Below, piece by piece: positions 9,350 through 17,637 of a DNA stretch of 64,000 nt. Location: positions 310,001 to 374,000 of the forward strand of contig NZ_RQHW01000047.1 in assembly GCF_004770995.1 (NCBI RefSeq), read 5' to 3'. How positions within the stretch are numbered: the stretch's first letter is position 1; every line of letters begins with the position of its first letter. Under the pieces are notes generated by a model. The model saw only the letters and a program-made list of their open reading frames with translations, was not told the DNA's origin and did no database searches. The position numbers and the translations under genes are program-made. Source of the DNA: Leptospira idonii (GTDB lineage Bacteria; Spirochaetota; Leptospiria; Leptospirales; Leptospiraceae).

Positions 9350-10356
9350 CACAGTCGAATATGGATTTACCGAAAGGATGGGAGGATATGGAAATATCCA
9401 CCCAAATCATTGTTAGAGAAGCGATTGCCAGAAACATTCAAATAGAGATCGTCGACAGAAAAGAAAATTTTCTGCGGCTTGTCCAAGGAAACCACAGTGA
9501 ATTCGTAAAGGAAGCAAGCAAAACCAGATTGGACAGCCTTATGACTTATCTGGTGATGGAAAATAAGATCGCATCCAAACTGATTCTTTCCGAAAACAAA
9601 ATCAGGGTTCCTTTAGGCAGAAGTTATTCGGACGTTGCATCCGCTCTTTCCGATTTTCCGGTTTTCGAAGCATCCAAAAAAGTCATCAAACCGGTTACTA
9701 CGAATTTCGGGATAGGAATCGGAATTTCCCCCGCAGGGGATTCTTTCGATCATTTCAAAACCTTCGTGGAACGATCTTTTTCCTATTCCCCTTCCATCAT
9801 TATAGAAGAATTCATAGAAGGCCCCGAATATCGTTTTTTAGTATTAGGTGATGAAGTTGTCGCAGTCTGCAACCGTGTACCTGCGAATGTAAAGGGAGAC
9901 GGAAAGTCGACAGTCGCAGAATTGATTGGAATCAAAAATAGAGACCCCAGAAGAGGAGAAGGTCACAAAACCCCTTTAGAAAAAATCCAAATGACAGAAA
10001 TCGAAAAGGAAGTATTAGCTTCTCAAGGTTTGGATTTTTCTTCCGTTCTGGCTCAGGGGCAAACTGCGTATCTTCGTAAAAATTCGAACATTTCTACGGG
10101 AGGGGATTCACTTGATTTTACGGATAAAGTTCATCCTGAGTTCAAAGAGATCGCTCTTGCTTCCGCGAAAGCAGCCAATGCGGTCATTTGCGGAATCGAT
10201 ATCATCTCCACCCAAATCGAACAAAGACCCGATCCTAAACATTATGCTATCTTAGAAATCAATTTTAATCCTGTTCTTTATATCCATGAATTTCCTTACG
10301 AAGGTAAGGAGAGACAAGTAGGGAAAAAGATTTTAGATCTATTGGGATTTGAGTGA
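9346..10356 (+). CDS. GshF-type ATP-grasp glutathione synthetase
   Basis: This 336-residue protein corresponds to the C-terminal ATP-grasp half of bifunctional GshF. Visible elements are IKPVTTNFGIGIGIS (ATP-binding lysine and glycine loop), EEFIEGPEYRFLVLG and the metal-binding end AILEINFNPVLY. It should add glycine to gamma-glutamylcysteine. I place the start at ATG 9346, which forms a 4-base ATGA overlap with gshA; a longer form from ATG 9331 would overlap by 19 bases. It is unrelated to the classical E. coli GshB in its sequence signature. The ordinary GshF fusion is about 750 residues, so the two genes together cover it. Confidence 0.85.
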   Translation: MTQSNMDLPKGWEDMEISTQIIVREAIARNIQIEIVDRKENFLRLVQGNHSEFVKEASKTRLDSLMTYLVMENKIASKLILSENKIRVPLGRSYSDVASALSDFPVFEASKKVIKPVTTNFGIGIGISPAGDSFDHFKTFVERSFSYSPSIIIEEFIEGPEYRFLVLGDEVVAVCNRVPANVKGDGKSTVAELIGIKNRDPRRGEGHKTPLEKIQMTEIEKEVLASQGLDFSSVLAQGQTAYLRKNSNISTGGDSLDFTDKVHPEFKEIALASAKAANAVICGIDIISTQIEQRPDPKHYAILEINFNPVLYIHEFPYEGKERQVGKKILDLLGFE

Positions 10357-10380
10357 ATTTAATATAGGGAGTAAAAAATA

Positions 10381-10841
10381 TTACTTTATCGATTCCAATC
10401 CTTGGAGTTCTCTTTTTAAATTCTGTTTTGCCCTAAAATCGATAAGTCGGCGTCCAAAAAAAGATTTGTATCGGAACTTTCTGAGTCGCTGTGCTCTTTG
10501 GTAGCCAGTATTTGAGAAACACAAAGAGAAATATTTTGAGAAGGAAAGGATGTGTTGGAAAGTCGTTCCCGAGCCAACTCAGCACTTTTCTCTTCATTCT
10601 CATAAAAAGAAACGTTATATATTATATCATGATAAACGATTGCGAAGAAAACGGCATCCCAATTTTGAAAAAAGTGTTTTTTGTTTTCCAGTTGATCAAA
10701 TAGAGTTTTGATATGGGTCAGAGTATGATAATATCTTCCGTTTTCCGAATAACAGGAAACTACCTCTTTCCAATAACTTTCACTTTGTTTCTGGGTTACT
10801 GAATATTTTCCTAAAGTAGAAAAGAAAGTTTCCTTTAACAT
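10381..10841 (-). pseudogene. HD-domain metal-dependent phosphohydrolase, internally deleted
   Basis: The frame starting at 10841 encodes the N-terminal part of a COG4339-type HD phosphohydrolase (YYHTLTHI, VYHDIIYN, LDADLSILG) but stops after 141 residues, just beyond LDADLSILG. Family members continue for about 60 more residues. The other frame across the stop (10381 to about 10435) reads AKQNLKRELQGLESIK, which looks like the family's conserved C-terminal end (ARENLxREL). The simplest reading is an internal deletion that removed the middle of the C-terminal half and shifted the frame. The remaining protein would keep the HD residues but probably not fold normally. Confidence 0.7.
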
Positions 10842-10891
10842 GATTTTCTTAGAAATAAATTGTTATCGGGAATTGAATTTGATTATCGCCT

Positions 10892-11134
10892 TTACGAATA
10901 CTTTCTTTTTAGATACTCTATGATGTCCATAGATTCGTAGAGTTTGGTTTCCTTATCCACCAAAAAGGGAACTTGGGAGATCCCTCCCAAACGAACCACT
11001 TCCTCTCTTCCGGGAGTTCCGTGAGAAGCCTCTACCAATTCATAATCTTTCCCGGGAACAAGAGATGTTCTGCTCAAATAGCTGATGACTCTTTGGCAGT
11101 AAGGACAAGATGCGTATTGGTAGAGTTGAAACAT
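10892..11134 (-). CDS. Glutaredoxin with CPYC active site
   Basis: An 80-residue thioredoxin-fold protein with dithiol active site C10-P-Y-C13, the cis-proline segment SQVPFLVD and the C-terminal ESMDIIEYLKRKY typical of glutaredoxin or GST N-terminal domains. It should use glutathione to reduce disulfides or mixed disulfides in the cytoplasm. It lies three bases downstream of the monothiol glutaredoxin gene at the end of the minus-strand redox run. A free-standing GST-N-like function cannot be excluded. Confidence 0.88.
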   Translation of the reverse strand: MFQLYQYASCPYCQRVISYLSRTSLVPGKDYELVEASHGTPGREEVVRLGGISQVPFLVDKETKLYESMDIIEYLKRKYS

Positions 11135-11137
11135 GGA

Positions 11138-11452
11138 TTAACCTATTTTTTTGAGAAGTTCTCCGGATTGAGCCATTTGCACAGTGATGTCATGGCCTCC
11201 GATGAATTCTCCATCGATATAAAGTTGAGGGATCGTCGGCCAGTTCGTGAATTCTTTGATTCCTTCTCTTACTTTCATGTCGGAGAGAACGTTGAAAGAT
11301 CCGAAATCAACTTGCAGTTGTTTTAAGATGCTCACGACTCCTGCGGAAAAACCGCATTGAGGCATCTCTGGAGTTCCTTTCATAAAAAGGAAAACCTTTT
11401 TGGATTTGATCATATCTTCGATTTTGGTTTTTAATTCTTGTTCCATATTCAT
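11138..11452 (-). CDS. grxD: Monothiol glutaredoxin (Grx4/GrxD family)
   Basis: A 104-residue single-domain CGFS glutaredoxin. C33 in PQCGFS is the cluster/glutathione-binding cysteine; the WPTIPQLYIDGEFIGG block is diagnostic. These proteins bind a glutathione-ligated [2Fe-2S] cluster and pass it on, commonly as a heterodimer with BolA. Its ATG overlaps the stop of the BolA gene upstream (ATGA), a genetic arrangement matching that complex. Presence of glutathione biosynthesis genes nearby provides the required ligand. Confidence 0.95.
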   Translation of the reverse strand: MNMEQELKTKIEDMIKSKKVFLFMKGTPEMPQCGFSAGVVSILKQLQVDFGSFNVLSDMKVREGIKEFTNWPTIPQLYIDGEFIGGHDITVQMAQSGELLKKIG

Positions 11453-11673
11453 TCACTCCTAGTTTCCAAGCCGAGGGCGTGGATTTCTTCTTTTAATTCG
11501 TCTTTTAAAGTGGCATAAACCATTCTATGTTGTTCAATCATAGATTTTCCGCTGAACCCTGAATAGGTGACTAGCGCTTTGATATGAACTCCATCCTTAT
11601 ACGGATCTAAAATTTCCACTTTGGATCCGGGAAGGCCTGTTTCAATTTTGGATTGAATTTCTTCTAAAGTCAT
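11449..11673 (-). CDS. BolA family protein (partner of GrxD)
   Basis: A 74-residue BolA-fold protein with the conserved helix-turn-strand region and the C-terminal SMIEQHRMVYATLKDEL segment that carries the invariant histidine used to ligate the shared [2Fe-2S] cluster. It is translationally coupled to the CGFS glutaredoxin gene. It resembles the short YrbA/BolA2-like branch, which lacks the SHAHAGH motif. A role in Fe-S trafficking or sensing is known for the family and fits the context. Confidence 0.88.
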   Translation of the reverse strand: MTLEEIQSKIETGLPGSKVEILDPYKDGVHIKALVTYSGFSGKSMIEQHRMVYATLKDELKEEIHALGLETRSE

Positions 11674-11678
11674 TTGGG

Positions 11679-12353
11679 TTACTTCAGCAAACTCCCTAAA
11701 TAGGACTTGTGATCCTTGATATATCGAATGTATTCTTCGGGCACTTCCGGTAAAACAGATTTCTGGACGGATTCTTTCGAAAGTAGGGTTTTGACCCAGG
11801 TTCTTACTTTGGGAAAGTCTTTGTCTAAGTCCAGTTCGGGAAGGGCGGATTGAAGGATGGCAAATCTCATAAACCCGGGAGCGTAGGAGGTGTCTATCAG
11901 ATGGAAACGGTCTCCTGAAAAATAAAGCGCCCCGTTTTTAGGTTCAGGAAGGATCGCTTCCAATTGTTTGTATTTGTTTATGATCTCTCCCTTTCTCTTT
12001 TCGAATTCCGCCTGTTCTTTCGTCATAGTCAAAAAATACTGATCCACTAACAAGGCACTGGCGAATTCGATCCATGCTCTGTGTTTCGCTTTCGTAAGGG
12101 GGGATTCCGGATGGATGGAAGGTGGACTGACTTCGTCCAAGTATTCGTTGATCACCGCGGATTCGAAGAGAACATCTTCCCCTACTTGCAAAACGGGAAC
12201 TCTGCCTAAGGGGGAAATCTTTAGGAACCAGTCTGGTTTATTGCTTAGATCGATGTATTTGATTTCATAATCTACTTTTTTTTCGAGAAGGGTGATTACC
12301 GATCTTTGAACATAAGGGCAAAGTTTAAAGCTGATTAAAGTGGGTTTGTTCAT
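11679..12353 (-). CDS. Glutathione S-transferase family protein
   Basis: A 224-residue two-domain GST. The N-terminal thioredoxin fold has FKLCPYVQRS near residue 12, the cis-proline in GRVPVL and the glutathione-binding ESAVINEYLDE. The C-terminal half (about 85-224) is all-helical. Cysteine in the active-site position suggests an omega-, lambda- or SspA-like GST that acts as a thiol transferase and less as a conjugating enzyme. It lies between two BolA genes on the same strand with gaps under 25 bases. The substrate is unknown. Confidence 0.85.
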   Translation of the reverse strand: MNKPTLISFKLCPYVQRSVITLLEKKVDYEIKYIDLSNKPDWFLKISPLGRVPVLQVGEDVLFESAVINEYLDEVSPPSIHPESPLTKAKHRAWIEFASALLVDQYFLTMTKEQAEFEKRKGEIINKYKQLEAILPEPKNGALYFSGDRFHLIDTSYAPGFMRFAILQSALPELDLDKDFPKVRTWVKTLLSKESVQKSVLPEVPEEYIRYIKDHKSYLGSLLK

Positions 12354-12376
12354 ATCTATTTATTAGACTCCTTGGT

Positions 12377-12643
12377 TTAGGGGGACGCTTCGATTTCCAA
12401 AGCATGTAGACCCGTTTTGAATTCGGAATCCACAAGCGCATATACCATTCTATGTCTTTCCACAGGGGTTTTGCCCGCAAAGGCATCTCCCTGGATTTTG
12501 ATTTTATAATGGGTTTCTCCGCTGGGAGAAGAACCCGCATGCCCTGCATGTGCTTGGGAGTTATCGATGACTTCCAAAAAACGAGGGGAAAGTGATTTTG
12601 CTAAAATTTGAGTTATGCGGTCTTTTCTAGTTCCTGATTCCAT
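12377..12643 (-). CDS. BolA family protein (BolA1 type)
   Basis: An 88-residue BolA protein with the classical NSQAHAGHAG segment near residues 28-37 and the C-terminal ERHRMVYALVDSEFKTGLHALEI block. It is distinct from the shorter BolA encoded at 11449-11673, so the run encodes two paralogues of different branches. Its start codon lies inside the 3' end of the ABC permease gene (17-base overlap). Like its relatives it probably forms a [2Fe-2S]-bridged complex with the monothiol glutaredoxin encoded downstream. Confidence 0.9.
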   Translation of the reverse strand: MESGTRKDRITQILAKSLSPRFLEVIDNSQAHAGHAGSSPSGETHYKIKIQGDAFAGKTPVERHRMVYALVDSEFKTGLHALEIEASP

Positions 12644-13397
12644 ATCCTTTCTCCATCAAACGAACACAAAATAAGAATAATGCGGTGGATAAAACGGCAA
12701 GAAATAGAAGGGCAAAGTAGATATTTACGTCACTCACTCCTAAAAACCCGTATCGAAATGCATTCACCATGTAAAGGATCGGGTTTGCGAAGGATACTGC
12801 CTGCCAAAATTCGGGAAGGTTTTTCACGGAGTAAAAGACACCTCCTAAATAGGTGAGAGGGGTCAGGACGAAAGTAGGGATGATGGTTACATCGTCGAAT
12901 TTTTTGGCGAAAAGAGAATTTAGAAATCCGCCTAAAGAGAATAAGATGGATGTCAAAAGAACAGTAACCAATATGATAAACAGGTTATGAATCTTTAGTT
13001 CTGTGAAGAACAAAGAAGTGAGAGTCACCAAAGTTCCTACAGCAATTCCTCTTACCACTCCTCCGAACGTATAACCCAAAACAATCGTATAGGAAGAAGT
13101 AGGCGAAACCAAAAGTTCTTCTATGTTCTTTTGCCATTTCGTTCCGAAAAAGGAGGAAACCACATTCCCGTAAGCGTTTGTGATGACGCTCATCATAATG
13201 AGTCCTGGAACGATGAACTGAATGTAGGTGAATTCTCCGATTTTACCGATTTGTTTTCCTACGAGTTCTCCGAAGATAAGAAAATAAAGAGCCATTGTGA
13301 TCACCGGAGGAATGAGTGTTTGGAGCCAGATACGGATGATACGAATCCATTCCTTTCTAATGATGGTAGTGAATGCGATCAGATTTTGTCGGAACAT
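12627..13397 (-). CDS. ABC-2 type transporter permease (YadH-like)
   Basis: A 256-residue membrane protein with about six hydrophobic segments and the ABC-2 family signature (LTYLGGVFYSVKNLPEFWQAVSFANPILYMVNAFRYG split across the C-terminal third). It resembles the E. coli YadH permease. The start codon shares one base with the stop of the ATPase gene (TAATG), so the two are surely partners. The transported compound is unknown; YadGH-type exporters are not characterised well. The N-terminal cytoplasmic helix carries the RKEWIRIIR charge cluster common to the family. Confidence 0.9.
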   Translation of the reverse strand: MFRQNLIAFTTIIRKEWIRIIRIWLQTLIPPVITMALYFLIFGELVGKQIGKIGEFTYIQFIVPGLIMMSVITNAYGNVVSSFFGTKWQKNIEELLVSPTSSYTIVLGYTFGGVVRGIAVGTLVTLTSLFFTELKIHNLFIILVTVLLTSILFSLGGFLNSLFAKKFDDVTIIPTFVLTPLTYLGGVFYSVKNLPEFWQAVSFANPILYMVNAFRYGFLGVSDVNIYFALLFLAVLSTALFLFCVRLMEKGYGIRN

Positions 13398-14350
13398 TAT
13401 GCGGATTTCCTTCTTGTCAGATTCAAAAATAATTCTTCCAAACGGTTGGATTTGTTTCTTAAACTGACAACTTGCAGTTTTTGTTTGGTGAGTTCTGCGA
13501 ATAATTCGTTTACGGATTGTTTTTTGCTGATTTGAACCTCTATGGTTTTTCCATCAATCCATTGATAGGTGAACTTAGAGGAAGAGGTTTTCTTTTTAGG
13601 TTCTTCCTTCAGGTCGATGATAAAGGTTTCCGTATCCAAACCTTGCAGCAGTTTTTTCATCGTAGTGTTCTCCACGATTTTTCCTTTGTCGATGATGGCG
13701 ATGTTTCTGCACAAAGATTCCGCTTCTTCCAGATAATGAGTCGTAAGGATGATCGTTTTGCCTTTGGCATTCAGGTCTTTCAGAAACTCCCACATGGATC
13801 TTCTGATTTCGATATCGACACCCGCAGTGGGCTCATCCAAAATCAAAATCTCCGGTTCATGGACGAGTGCCCTTGCGATCATTAACCTTCTTTTCATCCC
13901 ACCGGAAAGTTGGCCGGACTGGGTTTTTCTTTTGTCGATTAATGAAAGTTTGTCTAGATAATATTCCACTCTATCTTTGGCGGTTTTATAGGGGATCCCG
14001 TAGTAACCTGCTTGGTTGATGAGAATGTTTTCTACTGTTTCGAAGATGCCGAAATTGAATTCTTGAGGAACGATTCCCAGAAAGGTTTTCGCCAGATTCT
14101 GATTTTCATCGATATCGATTCCTGCGATTTTGACTTTGCCTGCCGATTTTTGAACCAGACTGCTCAGGATACTTATGGTAGTTGATTTGCCTGCACCGTT
14201 CGGACCTAGAAGCGCGAAAAAATCTCCTTTTTGCACGTGTAAGTCGATGGAATCGAGAGCTTTCACTCCGCTTTTATAGGTTTTTTCCAAACCTTCTATT
14301 TCAATCGCATAAACATTGTTTTGGGTTTGTTTCAATTTATTTTCCCACAA
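13397..14350 (-). CDS. ABC transporter ATP-binding protein (YadG-like)
   Basis: A 317-residue ATPase with Walker A LGPNGAGKST, the Q-loop region VPQEFNF, the signature LSGGMKRRLMIARAL and Walker B ILILDEPTAGVDIE followed by the H-loop LTTHYLEEAE. The C-terminal 80 residues form an accessory domain typical of multidrug/ABC-2 ATPases. It pairs with the permease gene that overlaps its stop. Its start lies 14 bases inside the trhO 3' end, pointing to one transcript. Substrate unknown. Confidence 0.93.
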   Translation of the reverse strand: MWENKLKQTQNNVYAIEIEGLEKTYKSGVKALDSIDLHVQKGDFFALLGPNGAGKSTTISILSSLVQKSAGKVKIAGIDIDENQNLAKTFLGIVPQEFNFGIFETVENILINQAGYYGIPYKTAKDRVEYYLDKLSLIDKRKTQSGQLSGGMKRRLMIARALVHEPEILILDEPTAGVDIEIRRSMWEFLKDLNAKGKTIILTTHYLEEAESLCRNIAIIDKGKIVENTTMKKLLQGLDTETFIIDLKEEPKKKTSSSKFTYQWIDGKTIEVQISKKQSVNELFAELTKQKLQVVSLRNKSNRLEELFLNLTRRKSA

Positions 14351-15368
14351 GTTTTCTTGTTAGATGATGAGTAGGATAGGAGTGTTTTCTTCCTTCCTTA
14401 CGTATTTTTTTTTGTTCTTCTTCTGGAAGTTGCACCATGGATTTACACGATTCGGAACAACAGTTTTCCATTTCCGCAGCGCATTCTTCGCATTGAACGA
14501 AAAGGACATGGCATCCTAGATTGGCGCAGTTCGTATGACGATCCGCAGGTTTTCCGCATTGATAACATACAGTGAGTACATCATCCGTGATTTTTTCGCC
14601 TAATCTGTCATCGAATACGAAGTTTTTTCCCTTAAATTTGGAAACGAGTCCGTTGTCCTGGATCGCCTTCGCATAATTAATGATACCCCCTCGGAGCTGG
14701 TGGACTTGTTCGAATCCTTTATGTTTCAAATAGGCGCTCGCTTTTTCACAGCGAATTCCTCCCGTGCAGTAAAGAAGGATTTTTTTACCTTTCTCTTCTT
14801 TAAGGATGTCTTCCACCATAGGAAGTTCTTCTCTAAAGGTTCCCGCATCTGGACAAATCGCATTTTCGAAATGACCTACTTCGGATTCGTAATTGTTTCT
14901 TAGATCCACTATGACTACGTTCGGTTCGGATAAGGCTTCGTGAAATTCGAGAGGAGATAGATGGGTTCCTACGTCGCTCGGATCGAAGGTTTTATCATCC
15001 AAGCCGTCCGCTACGATTTTGCTGCGAACTTTGATGGCAAGTTTGAGAAAGGACTCTTTTTTATCTTCGACCGCATCGTTGAAGTATATGTTTTTCAGTT
15101 CCGGGATAGAGTCAACTAACATACGCAGGCGGGAATATTCCTCTACAGGAACGGAAAATTGAGCGTTGATTCCTTCTTCCGCAAGATAGATTCTTCCTAA
15201 AATCCCCAATTGATCCATTTTCTCGTATAGATTGTCTCTAAAAGAAGCAGGATCTTCGATTTTCACATAACGATAGAAGGAAACGACTCTTCTTTCCCTA
15301 GGATCGGAAATTACTTTTTTGAATAACGTTTGTTTGTCGTATTTGTTGAATAAAAGTTTTTTAGCCAT
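14337..15368 (-). CDS. trhO: TrhO-type rhodanese, tRNA uridine hydroxylase
   Basis: A 343-residue protein of the YceA/TrhO family: an N-terminal ferredoxin-like domain (about 20-110), a rhodanese domain with active-site loop LLYCTGGIRCEKA, and a C-terminal cysteine-rich tail (CYQCGKPADRHTNC, CEECAAEMENCC) likely to bind metal. Family members hydroxylate U34 of certain tRNAs to ho5U in an oxygen-dependent, prephenate-independent way. The gene starts one base after the flavoprotein gene stop, within the long minus-strand run. Motifs and length (E. coli TrhO is about 350) agree. Confidence 0.9.
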   Translation of the reverse strand: MAKKLLFNKYDKQTLFKKVISDPRERRVVSFYRYVKIEDPASFRDNLYEKMDQLGILGRIYLAEEGINAQFSVPVEEYSRLRMLVDSIPELKNIYFNDAVEDKKESFLKLAIKVRSKIVADGLDDKTFDPSDVGTHLSPLEFHEALSEPNVVIVDLRNNYESEVGHFENAICPDAGTFREELPMVEDILKEEKGKKILLYCTGGIRCEKASAYLKHKGFEQVHQLRGGIINYAKAIQDNGLVSKFKGKNFVFDDRLGEKITDDVLTVCYQCGKPADRHTNCANLGCHVLFVQCEECAAEMENCCSESCKSMVQLPEEEQKKIRKEGRKHSYPTHHLTRKLVGK

Positions 15369-15369
15369 A

Positions 15370-16755
15370 TTAAAATCCCTTTTCCTTTTTTCTTTCTTCC
15401 TTAACCTTTCGAAGAGCGTTTCTTGTGATTTCGGGAAGTGCCGGATGGATATAGATCATGTTTAAAAGTTGATCCAGGTTCGCATTCAGATTCATTCCCA
15501 GAACCAAATGGTGGATCATATTGCTGGCTTCGTCCCCGATGATATGGGCGCCTAATATCGTTTCTTTTTGTTTGTCGATAAGCACCTTTACGAATCCGGT
15601 GGTCGACATTCTTGCCATTCCCATTGCGGAAGAGGAATATCGGTTCACTCCTTTGTAATAATGGATTTGTTTCCGAATCAATTCTTCTTCTGTGGAACCT
15701 ACGCTTGCGATTTGAGGATGAGTGAAGACTGCAGATGGCATGGGAGGATAATGAATGGGGGATGAAGTTTCGCTCAGAAATAAATTTTGAAACAGATATT
15801 CCCCTTCGAAATTGGCGCTGTGTCTGAAAAAATGTCTTCCGATCACATCTCCAAAAGCGAATACTCCTGAAACGGAAGTCTCTAAAAAGTCGTTTACTTC
15901 AATAAATCCTTTTTCATTGATTTTTACCTTCGTATTTTCCAGACCTAAGTCGTCTGTGTTGGGAATGATTCCTGTAGCAACAAGAAGTTTCTCCGCAGTA
16001 GTAACGAAAGAATTTCCTTCTTTGTCTTTTGCAGTTACGGAAAAATTTTTTCCGTCGAAAGTAACGTTTTGAATTGCAGAGTGAGTATGAATAGGGAAGG
16101 GAAGATTAGATTTTAACTCTTCCTTTACTTCTCCATCCAAATCTTTCATGACGTCTTTTCTTGCAAATCCGGTCACCTTGCATCCGTAAGCTGCGTATGC
16201 CGCTCCTAACTCCAAAGAGATAAATCCTGCACCTAGAACAATCATCGATTGAGGAAGACTGTCCGGTCGGAGTGCCTCTCGGGAAGTCCAGAAAGGTGTT
16301 TCTTTCAAACCGGGGATTTCCGGAACGAGAGGTCTGGTTCCAACAGTTATGAATATATGCTTGGCGGTGAATGTTTCCCCGTTCGCTTCTATGACTTTGT
16401 CGGAAAGAAAACGGGCAAAATAAGGATAATAATCGATGTTAGGATTTTTATCGTAGGCAACCGGTATGGACGCTGAATCCGCATCCACCGTATCTGACAC
16501 TCGTTTGACGATGGTCGAAAAGTCCGCTTCAGGAAGAGAAGGAAATCGGATCGGGAATTTTTCGGACTCCTGTGGAAATCTTAAAATCTCAGAAGGATAG
16601 ATCAGCATTTTGGAAGGAATGCATCCTCTATTGAGACATGTTCCTCCGGGAGATTCCTTTTCAAAAACAGCGACTTTTTTGCCGATTTGAGAAGGAGGGG
16701 TGACTAGTTTCGTTCCTCCCCCAGCGCCTATGACGATGATGTCGTATTCTTTCAT
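15370..16755 (-). CDS. Pyridine nucleotide-disulfide oxidoreductase (mycothione reductase-like)
   Basis: A 461-residue FAD flavoprotein of the Lpd/glutathione reductase superfamily. The redox disulfide is GGTCLNRGCIPSK, the NAD(P)H-binding GAGFISLELGAAYAAYG lies in mid-protein, and the dimer-interface base is in IHPALPEITRNAL. The HPALPE ending resembles mycothione reductase more than glutathione reductase or lipoamide dehydrogenase. The FAD-binding loop is GAGGGTKLV, where most relatives have GxGxxG. With glutathione genes nearby, a disulfide reductase for glutathione or another low-molecular-weight thiol is plausible, but the substrate cannot be read from the sequence. No PDH genes adjoin it. 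Confidence 0.82.
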   Translation of the reverse strand: MKEYDIIVIGAGGGTKLVTPPSQIGKKVAVFEKESPGGTCLNRGCIPSKMLIYPSEILRFPQESEKFPIRFPSLPEADFSTIVKRVSDTVDADSASIPVAYDKNPNIDYYPYFARFLSDKVIEANGETFTAKHIFITVGTRPLVPEIPGLKETPFWTSREALRPDSLPQSMIVLGAGFISLELGAAYAAYGCKVTGFARKDVMKDLDGEVKEELKSNLPFPIHTHSAIQNVTFDGKNFSVTAKDKEGNSFVTTAEKLLVATGIIPNTDDLGLENTKVKINEKGFIEVNDFLETSVSGVFAFGDVIGRHFFRHSANFEGEYLFQNLFLSETSSPIHYPPMPSAVFTHPQIASVGSTEEELIRKQIHYYKGVNRYSSSAMGMARMSTTGFVKVLIDKQKETILGAHIIGDEASNMIHHLVLGMNLNANLDQLLNMIYIHPALPEITRNALRKVKEERKKEKGF

Positions 16756-16842
16756 GCCTTAATTCCAGAATCGAAAAACTCGGTATTTCTGTAAATGACG
16801 CTAGAGGAAGGAAACTTTAAAAAAAAGATAATCCTTCGTTCT

Positions 16843-17634
16843 TTAGATCGTTTTTACGACTCCTCCGTCCGCTCTGACGGCTGCTCCGTTGATCATGGAG
16901 GAGAGTGGACTTGCCAAAAAGACGATCAAATTTGCGATTTCTTCGGGTTTTGCAAATCTCTGGGCGAGTGAAGACGGTCTGTTTTCTTTGATGAAATCTT
17001 TTGCCATCACTTCGATGCTTTTTCCGTTTTGTTCCGCTAAACTAGCGATAAATTCTTCCACTCCTTCGGAGAGAGTCGGACCGGGCAGGATACTATTCAC
17101 TGTTACATTCGTGCCTTTGCAAAGTTCGGCGCTACCTCTTGCAATGGATAGTTGTGCCGTTTTACTCATTCCATAATGAACCATTTCCACAGGGATGTTC
17201 AATGCGGATTCGCTCGAGACGAAGATCACTCTTCCTTCGTTTCTTCGGATCATTCCTTCCAGATAAATTTGTGTGAGTCTGGCACCGCTAAGAACGTTCG
17301 TATCGAACATTTGTTTCCAGTCCTCTCTTCCTATTTCGAAAAAAGGTTTCGGTTCAAAATAACCTGCGTTATTGATGAGTATGTCTAATTCGGGTATTTT
17401 TCTTTTGATCTCCTCGATTCCTTCTTCTTGATTTAAGTCCGCAGAGACCCCTTGTAGTTTTGAATTCGGAAACAAGGAACGAATTTTCTCCAACGCTTCG
17501 TTCACGTTTTTTTCGGATCTTCCGTGCAGATAAACTTCCGCTTCTTCTTTGGCGAAAGCAATTGCCGTCTGAAATCCGATTCCTTTTGTGGAGCCAGTCA
17601 CTAAAACCTTTTTATTTCTTAATTGAAGATCCAT
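16843..17634 (-). CDS. Short-chain dehydrogenase/reductase
   Basis: A 263-residue classical SDR. Cofactor loop TGSTKGIG (about 14-21), NNAG at the centre, catalytic serine in VSSESALNIPVEMVHYGMSK (here S...YxxxK gives the Tyr and Lys) and the C-terminal GGVV end are all present. The HGRSEKN segment after the second strand suggests NADPH preference. The gene lies three bases downstream of a zinc-free MDR oxidoreductase gene on the same strand, suggesting co-expression. Substrate not determinable. Confidence 0.9.
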   Translation of the reverse strand: MDLQLRNKKVLVTGSTKGIGFQTAIAFAKEEAEVYLHGRSEKNVNEALEKIRSLFPNSKLQGVSADLNQEEGIEEIKRKIPELDILINNAGYFEPKPFFEIGREDWKQMFDTNVLSGARLTQIYLEGMIRRNEGRVIFVSSESALNIPVEMVHYGMSKTAQLSIARGSAELCKGTNVTVNSILPGPTLSEGVEEFIASLAEQNGKSIEVMAKDFIKENRPSSLAQRFAKPEEIANLIVFLASPLSSMINGAAVRADGGVVKTI

Positions 17635-17637
17635 TTT

